Source: Bradyrhizobium sp. AZCC 2176
GTDB lineage: Bacteria > Pseudomonadota > Alphaproteobacteria > Rhizobiales > Xanthobacteraceae
DNA: 64,000 bases
Reading direction: 5' to 3'
NCBI RefSeq assembly: GCF_036924645.1
Contig: NZ_JAZHRX010000001.1
Coordinates: forward strand, 2,976,001 to 3,040,000
Part shown: positions 58,972 to 64,000 of the stretch, in pieces
Layout of the letters: every line of letters starts with the position of its first letter
Position numbering within the stretch: the stretch's first letter is position 1
Translations under genes and position numbers: made by a program
Notes under the pieces: generated by a model
What the model saw: only the letters and a program-made list of their open reading frames with translations
What the model was told of the DNA's origin: nothing
Databases searched by the model: none

Positions 58972-59901
58972 ATGTCCGGCCCCCTCGACGACCAACTCGG
59001 CTTTGTGCCCGATTACGATGCCGCGATCCCCTATATGCAGCGGACCCGCGATTATTACGCCGCGATCGGATACACGACGCCCTACCGCTGGGCGCACTAT
59101 GTCGATGCGCCGTTCCAGGCGCTGAAAAAGCCGCTGGCCAAGTCGCGCGTGACCATCATCACGACAGCCGCGAAGTATGACCCTACCAAGGGCGATCAGG
59201 GTCCCGGAGCGGCCTACAACGGCAGCGCCAAGTTCTATCAGGTCTATGACGGCGACACGTCTAAGCAGCACGATTTGCGGATCTCGCATATCGGCTACGA
59301 CCGCAAGCACACCACAGCGACCGACAGTGGTACCTGGTTTCCGCTGCCGCAGCTTCTGAAGGCCGCCGCCGCGGGGCGGATCGGCGAGGTCGCGCCGCGC
59401 TTCTTCGGTGCGCCGACCAATCGCAGCCACCGCGTGACCATCGATGTCGATGCGCCTGACATCCTCGCCCGTTGCCTCGCCGACAAGGTCGATGTTGCCG
59501 TGATCGTTCCGAACTGCCCGGTCTGCCACCAGACCTCGGCCCTGGTGGCGCGTCACCTCGAGGCCAACGGCATCGCGACCGTCGTGATGGGCTGCGCCAA
59601 GGACATCGTCGAGCACGCGGCCGTGCCGCGCTTCCTGTTCTCGGATTTCCCGCTCGGCAATTCCGCCGGCAAGCCCCATGATGTGGACTCGCAGGCGCTG
59701 ACGCTCGAACTGGCGCTGCGGCTTCTGGAGTCCGCACCCGGTGCGCGTACCACGATGCAGTCACCGCTGCGCTGGAGCGAGGATGCCGCCTGGAAGCTCG
59801 ACTACAACAACATCGCGCAGATGAGTCCGGAAGAACTGGCGCGACGCCGGGCCGAGTTCGACAAGCAGAAAGAGATCGCGCGCGGCAACCGGGCGGCGTG
59901 A
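58972..59901 (+). CDS. GrdB/PrdB-like (glycine/sarcosine/betaine/proline reductase subunit B family) protein
   Basis: 309 residues, AAGGAG upstream of the ATG. The central-to-C-terminal part carries A-V-I-V-P-N-C182-P-V-C185-H-Q-T and V-A-R-H-L-E-A-N-G-I-A-T-V, as in the B subunits of reductases from amino-acid-fermenting anaerobes, with a C-x2-C pair and no in-frame selenocysteine codon. L-L-E-S-A-P lies near the C-terminus. In an aerobe without the partner selenoproteins, a different redox reaction is likely. A repeat separates it from a CoA-transferase gene on the same strand. Confidence 0.75.
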   Translation: MSGPLDDQLGFVPDYDAAIPYMQRTRDYYAAIGYTTPYRWAHYVDAPFQALKKPLAKSRVTIITTAAKYDPTKGDQGPGAAYNGSAKFYQVYDGDTSKQHDLRISHIGYDRKHTTATDSGTWFPLPQLLKAAAAGRIGEVAPRFFGAPTNRSHRVTIDVDAPDILARCLADKVDVAVIVPNCPVCHQTSALVARHLEANGIATVVMGCAKDIVEHAAVPRFLFSDFPLGNSAGKPHDVDSQALTLELALRLLESAPGARTTMQSPLRWSEDAAWKLDYNNIAQMSPEELARRRAEFDKQKEIARGNRAA

Positions 59902-59905
59902 TTTT

Positions 59906-59990
59906 GTCATTGCGAGCGAAGCGAAGCAATCCATCTCGCCACGAGAAGAAAGAATGGATTGCTTCGTCGCTTTCGCTCCTCGCAATGACG
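59906..59990. repeat. palindromic intergenic repeat
   Basis: GTCATTGCGAGCGAAGCGAAGCAATCC at the left mirrors GGATTGCTTCGTCGCTTTCGCTC...GCAATGAC at the right, forming a long near-perfect hairpin with an about 20-base loop. Very similar repeats are known in Bradyrhizobium and other Alphaproteobacteria. It lies between two same-strand genes and may separate their expression. Confidence 0.82.
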
Positions 59991-60009
59991 CCCGCAGGAG
60001 GAAACTGAT

Positions 60010-61203
60010 TTGACCCGACCGTTCGAAGGCGTGAAGATTCTCGACTTCACGCAGGTGCTGGCTGGCCCCTATGCGAGCTACCAGCTCGCGCTGCTTGGCG
60101 CCGACGTCATCAAGGTGGAGCGGCGCGAAGGCGAAGACATGCGGCGTACGCCGCTGAGCCGCGAATGGGCGGAGCGCGGCCTCGCGCCGGGCTGGCAGGC
60201 CATCAACGGCAACAAGCGCAGCCTGACCCTCGATCTCTCGAGGCCCGAGGCGATCAAAATCGTCAAGCAGCTCGCAGCGCAAGCCGACGTGGTGATGGAG
60301 AATTTCCGGCCCGGCGTGATGGACAAGCTCGGCATCGGCTATGCCGCGCTCTCGGAGATCAATCCGCGGCTGATCTATTGCGCCATTTCAGGTTTCGGCC
60401 AGACCGGGCCGGAGCGGCTGGGCGCCGGCTATGACGGCAAGATCCAGGCGCTGTCGGGCATCATGTCGATCACCGGCCACGCCGAGACCGGGCCGACGCG
60501 CGCGGGCTTTGCGGTCTGCGACGTGTTGTCGGGCTCGACCGCAGCCTTCGGCGTGTCGAGCGCGCTGTTCCAGCGCACCCATACCGGCAAGGGTCAGTTG
60601 GTCGACGTCTCCATGCTGGAGGCGACGCTGGCATTCCTGTCGGGGCAGGTCGCGGACTACTCGGTCGCCGGCCATCGCCAGCAGCTCTCCGGCAATCAGG
60701 CGGTGAGCCGCCGGCCCACCGCCAATCTGTTCAAGGCCGGTGACGGCTATTTGCTGCTCGCCGTGAACAGCGAGAAGCAATACCGCGCGCTGATGACCGC
60801 GCTCGGCCGCGCCGAAGCGCTGGAGGACCCGCGCTTCGCCGACTGGTTCGCCCGGCAGGAAAACGAGCCGGCACTGCGCGCCATCATTGAGGAGGCGCTA
60901 TCGAAAAAGGACCCGCGCGAGTGGGAAAAGATCCTGGAAGCCGCGGGCGCGCCCTGCGCCAGCATCTGGAAGGTCGAGGAAGTCATCGACCATCCGCAGA
61001 TCGCCGCGCGCGGCGCCATTCAGGAGATCGATACGCCCTATGGACGCCTGCGCTTCGCCGGCAGCGGCTTTCAGCTCGCCCATGGCGGCGGCAGGCTGGA
61101 TCGGATGGCGCCCGCGCTCAGCGCCCATACCGACGAGGTGCTGGCCTCGCTCGGCTATGACGCGAACGCGATCGCGGAACTGCGCGCGCGCGAGGTCGTC
61201 TAG
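60010..61203 (+). CDS. CaiB/BaiF-type (family III) CoA transferase
   Basis: 397 residues. The start is TTG with GGAGG nine bases upstream. Family III signatures: G-V-K-I-L-D-F-T-Q-V-L-A-G-P-Y-A, L-G-A-D-V-I-K-V-E, G-N-K-R-S-L-T-L-D-L, and V-D199-V-S-M-L-E-A with the expected catalytic Asp. It moves CoA between carboxylic acids. The substrate is unknown. It sits between the GrdB-like gene and dihydroxy-acid dehydratase. Confidence 0.9.
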   Translation: MTRPFEGVKILDFTQVLAGPYASYQLALLGADVIKVERREGEDMRRTPLSREWAERGLAPGWQAINGNKRSLTLDLSRPEAIKIVKQLAAQADVVMENFRPGVMDKLGIGYAALSEINPRLIYCAISGFGQTGPERLGAGYDGKIQALSGIMSITGHAETGPTRAGFAVCDVLSGSTAAFGVSSALFQRTHTGKGQLVDVSMLEATLAFLSGQVADYSVAGHRQQLSGNQAVSRRPTANLFKAGDGYLLLAVNSEKQYRALMTALGRAEALEDPRFADWFARQENEPALRAIIEEALSKKDPREWEKILEAAGAPCASIWKVEEVIDHPQIAARGAIQEIDTPYGRLRFAGSGFQLAHGGGRLDRMAPALSAHTDEVLASLGYDANAIAELRAREVV

Positions 61204-61338
61204 CGGTAGCCGGGGCAGGGGCATCTGCACCCTGTCCCGTTTTGGGTGGGCCCGCGCATGGCGACCCTGCGCCAAGGCGCTTTAATCGGCAGGGCTCACC
61301 GTCTAAAAGACGCCTTTCCCGATCCAAAAGGACAGACC

Positions 61339-63183
61339 ATGCCCGCCTACCGTTCCCGAACCACGACCCACGGCCGCAACATGGCGGGCGCCCGCGGCCT
61401 CTGGCGTGCCACCGGCATGAAGAACGAGGACTTTGGCAAGCCGATCATTGCCGTGGTCAATTCGTTCACCCAGTTCGTGCCCGGCCACGTGCATCTGAAG
61501 GATCTCGGCCAGCTCGTCGCGCGCGAGATCGAGAAGGCGGGTGGCGTCGCGAAAGAGTTCAATACCATCGCTGTCGACGACGGCATCGCCATGGGCCATG
61601 ACGGCATGCTCTACAGCCTGCCGTCGCGCGAAATCATTGCCGACAGCGTCGAATACATGGTCAACGCGCATTGCGCCGACGCCATGGTGTGCATCTCGAA
61701 CTGCGACAAGATCACGCCCGGCATGCTGATGGCGGCGCTGCGGATCAACATCCCGACCGTGTTCGTCTCGGGCGGTCCGATGGAATCAGGCAAGGTCAAT
61801 CTCAAGGGCAAGCTCCGCGCGGTCGACTTGATCGACGCCATGGTCGCCGCCGCCGACAGCAATGTCAGCGACGCCGATGTCGAAGTGATCGAGCGCTCGG
61901 CCTGCCCGACCTGCGGCTCGTGCTCGGGCATGTTCACCGCCAATTCCATGAATTGCCTCACCGAGGCGCTGGGCTTGGCGCTGCCGGGCAACGGCTCGGT
62001 ACTGGCCACGCATGCCGACCGCAAGGGCCTGTTCGTCGAGGCCGGGCACCTGATCGTCGATCTGGCGCGGCGCTATTACGAGCAGGACGACGAAACCGCG
62101 CTGCCGCGGAAGATCGCGAACTTCAAGGCGTTCGAGAACGCGATGACGCTCGACATCGCGATGGGCGGCTCGACCAACACCGTGCTGCATCTCTTGGCGG
62201 CGGCCTATGAAGGGCAGGTGCCGTTTACGATGCAGGATATCGACCGCCTGTCGCGGCGGGTGCCGGTGCTCTGCAAGGTGGCGCCGTCGGTGGCGGACGT
62301 GCATCTGGAAGACGTCCATCGCGCCGGCGGCGTGATGGCGATCCTCGGCGAGCTCGACCGCGCCGGCCTGCTCAACCGCGGCCTGCCGATGGTTCACAGC
62401 AAGACGCTGGAGGACGCGCTTGGCCGCTGGGACATCGTGCGCACCAAGAGCGAGAGCGTCCGCAAATTCTTCACCGCGGCCCCGGGCAATGTGCCCACGC
62501 AAGTCGCCTTCAGCCAGGAGCGCCGGTTCGAAGAGCTCGATACCGACCGCGCCACCGGCTGCATCCGCGACGCCGAGCACGCGTTCTCGAAAGACGGCGG
62601 CCTCGCCGTGCTCTCGGGTAATCTCGCGCTGGACGGTTGCATCGTGAAGACCGCCGGCGTCGATGAGAGCATCCTGAAGTTCGAAGGACCGGCGCGGATT
62701 TTTGAAAGCCAGGACGCCGCGGTCGAAGGTATTTTGGGCGGCAAGATCAAGCCCGGCGACGTCGTCGTGGTCCGCTACGAGGGCCCGCGCGGCGGCCCCG
62801 GCATGCAGGAGATGCTGTACCCGACCAGCTATCTGAAATCGAAGGGGCTCGGAAAGGTCTGCGCGCTGATTACCGACGGACGCTTCTCCGGCGGCTCCTC
62901 CGGCCTGTCGATCGGCCATATCTCGCCGGAAGCCGCCGAAGGCGGCCTGATCGGCCTCGTGGAAGATGGCGATCGCATCAAGATCGACATTCCCTCGCGG
63001 TCGATCAGCCTCGTGGTCGATGAGGCTACCCTCGCCAAGCGGCGCGAAGCCATGCTGGCCCGCGGCTCGGAGGCGTGGAAGCCGGCCAAGAAGCGCAGCC
63101 GCAACGTGTCGATGGCGCTGAAGGCCTATGCGGCGCTGACGACCAGCGCCGCCCGCGGCGCGGTGCGGATCGTTCCGGAATGA
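61339..63183 (+). CDS. ilvD: dihydroxy-acid dehydratase
   Basis: 614 residues, the size of the E. coli-type enzyme. [11 protein letters not shown] and [15 protein letters not shown] supply iron-sulfur cysteines. V-D-D-G-I-A-M-G-H and G-R-F-S-G-G-S-S-G complete the active site. It dehydrates 2,3-dihydroxy-isovalerate and its homologue in valine/isoleucine synthesis. A sugar-acid dehydratase is less likely given the length. The ATG at 61339 follows AAAAGGA. A 31-residue upstream extension lacks conservation. It converges on modC three bases away. Confidence 0.9.
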   Translation: MPAYRSRTTTHGRNMAGARGLWRATGMKNEDFGKPIIAVVNSFTQFVPGHVHLKDLGQLVAREIEKAGGVAKEFNTIAVDDGIAMGHDGMLYSLPSREIIADSVEYMVNAHCADAMVCISNCDKITPGMLMAALRINIPTVFVSGGPMESGKVNLKGKLRAVDLIDAMVAAADSNVSDADVEVIERSACPTCGSCSGMFTANSMNCLTEALGLALPGNGSVLATHADRKGLFVEAGHLIVDLARRYYEQDDETALPRKIANFKAFENAMTLDIAMGGSTNTVLHLLAAAYEGQVPFTMQDIDRLSRRVPVLCKVAPSVADVHLEDVHRAGGVMAILGELDRAGLLNRGLPMVHSKTLEDALGRWDIVRTKSESVRKFFTAAPGNVPTQVAFSQERRFEELDTDRATGCIRDAEHAFSKDGGLAVLSGNLALDGCIVKTAGVDESILKFEGPARIFESQDAAVEGILGGKIKPGDVVVVRYEGPRGGPGMQEMLYPTSYLKSKGLGKVCALITDGRFSGGSSGLSIGHISPEAAEGGLIGLVEDGDRIKIDIPSRSISLVVDEATLAKRREAMLARGSEAWKPAKKRSRNVSMALKAYAALTTSAARGAVRIVPE

Positions 63184-63186
63184 GCG

Positions 63187-63846
63187 CTACGTCAGCACCT
63201 TGACGCCGCCGAGCGCGGTCACCCGGCCGCGCTTGAGCATGACGATCTGCGTCGCGAGCTGACGCAGCTCCGCGGCATCGTGGCTGACATAGACCATCGG
63301 TATGCCCTCGTCGCGCAGCCGCACCAGATAGGGCAGGATCTCCTCCTTGCGGCCCTCGTCGAGCGAACCCAGCGGCTCGTCCATCAGCAGCAGTCGCGGC
63401 TTTGACAACAGCGCGCGGCCCAGCGCGACGCGCTGGCGCTCGCCGCCGGAGAGTTGGCCGGGCCGGCGGTCGAGCAGGTGGCCGATGTCGAGCAGGTCGG
63501 TGATGCGCTTGTGCTGGGAAGAATCCACAGCAAGGCGGTTCATGCGCCGGCCGTAATCGAGGTTTTGCCGCACGTCGAGATGCGGAAACAGCCGCGCATC
63601 CTGAAAGACGTAGCCGACCCTGCGCCGATGCGGCGGCACATGGACGTCCGCCGTCGTGTCGTCCAACGTTTCGCCGTCGAGCGCGATGATGCCGCGGTCG
63701 GGCCGCAACAGCCCGGCGATCATGTTGATCAGCGAGGTCTTGCCAGCGCCGGATGCGCCGAACAGCCCGGTGACGCGGCCCTGGCTTTCGAACGAGGCTT
63801 CCAGCGAGAATTCGCCAAGCTGTTTGGTGACGTCGACGCGCAGCAT
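63187..63846 (-). CDS. modC: molybdate ABC transporter ATP-binding protein, short form
   Basis: 219 residues. Walker [10 protein letters not shown] (about residues 29-37), Q-loop [11 protein letters not shown], signature L-S-G-G-E-R-Q-R, Walker [13 protein letters not shown]-loop V-S-H-D. The [14 protein letters not shown] segment is typical of ModC. Usual ModC proteins have about 350 residues with a C-terminal TOBE/MOP molybdate-sensing domain. Here the protein ends right after the ATPase core. modB lies two bases upstream. Confidence 0.87.
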   Translation of the reverse strand: MLRVDVTKQLGEFSLEASFESQGRVTGLFGASGAGKTSLINMIAGLLRPDRGIIALDGETLDDTTADVHVPPHRRRVGYVFQDARLFPHLDVRQNLDYGRRMNRLAVDSSQHKRITDLLDIGHLLDRRPGQLSGGERQRVALGRALLSKPRLLLMDEPLGSLDEGRKEEILPYLVRLRDEGIPMVYVSHDAAELRQLATQIVMLKRGRVTALGGVKVLT

Positions 63847-63848
63847 GC

Positions 63849-64000
63849 TCAGTTCCCGTGCAGTCGTTTGGTGGCGCGCCGCGCAAACCATTCGGAGGCG
63901 ATCAGGGCCCCCATTGCGATCACGGTGGAAACGATAACCAGCCGCCCGGCCGCGCTGTCGCCGTCGGGCGTCTGGATTAGCGAATAAATCGCAGACGAAA
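63849..64000 (-). CDS. modB: molybdate ABC transporter permease, C-terminal part
   Basis: About 50 C-terminal residues are visible before the window ends: [12 protein letters not shown], a hydrophobic span ([15 protein letters not shown]) and a basic tail. This matches the end of ModB, the inner-membrane channel of the molybdate importer. The stop lies two bases before modC. The start is outside the window. Confidence 0.8.
   Translation of the reverse strand, partial: SSAIYSLIQTPDGDSAAGRLVIVSTVIAMGALIASEWFARRATKRLHGN

Noticed and set aside
4665..59990. CRISPR array suggested by repeated palindromes
   Set aside because: The repeats are different families at scattered sites. There is no regular repeat-spacer array and no cas gene.
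1..64000. tRNA or rRNA genes
   Set aside because: No T-loop-like motif with a matching cloverleaf and no rRNA sequence was seen on either strand by eye.

Overview
The window reads as chromosome of a GC-rich alphaproteobacterium of the Nitrobacteraceae, most likely Bradyrhizobium or a near relative. The evidence is the gene families (Omp25-like barrels, OprB porin fusions, many NitT/TauT-type ABC transporters, an ECF42-type sigma factor with a DGPF protein) and several palindromic intergenic repeats of the kind I remember from that genus. No rRNA, tRNA or CRISPR array was seen.

Layout. 1-6.4 kb: end of an enoyl-CoA hydratase, aspartate dehydrogenase, a LysR regulator, and a divergent operon of an FAD oxidoreductase with a complete NitT/TauT-type ABC transporter. 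6.5-11.7 kb: an aromatic-acid catabolic cluster (gentisate dioxygenase, zeta-class maleylpyruvate isomerase, MarR regulator, benzoate-CoA-ligase-like enzyme, FAD monooxygenase). A shared 11-base palindromic site lies in front of two of its transcription units. 11.9-18.1 kb: small secreted and membrane proteins and an RND efflux pair. 18.2-27 kb: an MDR oxidoreductase, a dicarboxylate/amino-acid symporter followed by a solitary binding protein, a coupled ATP-grasp plus FolC-like ligase pair, ferredoxin-NADP reductase, and a membrane-anchored glutamate-synthase-like protein. 27.2-36.5 kb: porins, a creatininase-family amidohydrolase divergent from a second NitT/TauT-type operon with a D-2-hydroxyacid dehydrogenase, and a double-domain Inh protein. 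36.8-39.1 kb: a small integrase-bearing stretch that looks AT-richer than its surroundings.

39-50.4 kb is an accessory patchwork. Two degenerate fragments of a radC 3' end, at 43.7 and 46.2 kb, lie in the same orientation as the intact radC at 50.4 kb. They bracket two same-strand modules: GNAT/DUF6064/aldo-keto reductase, and GntP permease/patatin/LapA/HdeD/small ORF. The simplest reading is repeated insertion at the radC 3' end.

50-64 kb is more conserved: radC, methionine aminopeptidase, an MscS channel, an NhaP2-type antiporter, a LysR regulator, dodecin, then a 1.1-kb non-coding stretch holding two repeat families, one able to fold into an elaborate multi-hairpin. It ends with a GrdB-like protein, a CaiB-type CoA transferase, dihydroxy-acid dehydratase and the end of a mod operon.

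The strongest leads are the radC-tail remnants, the ATP-grasp/Mur-ligase pair, the multi-hairpin element at 58.66-58.79 kb, the symporter with a private binding protein, and the small 55-residue ORF with its own terminator-like hairpin.
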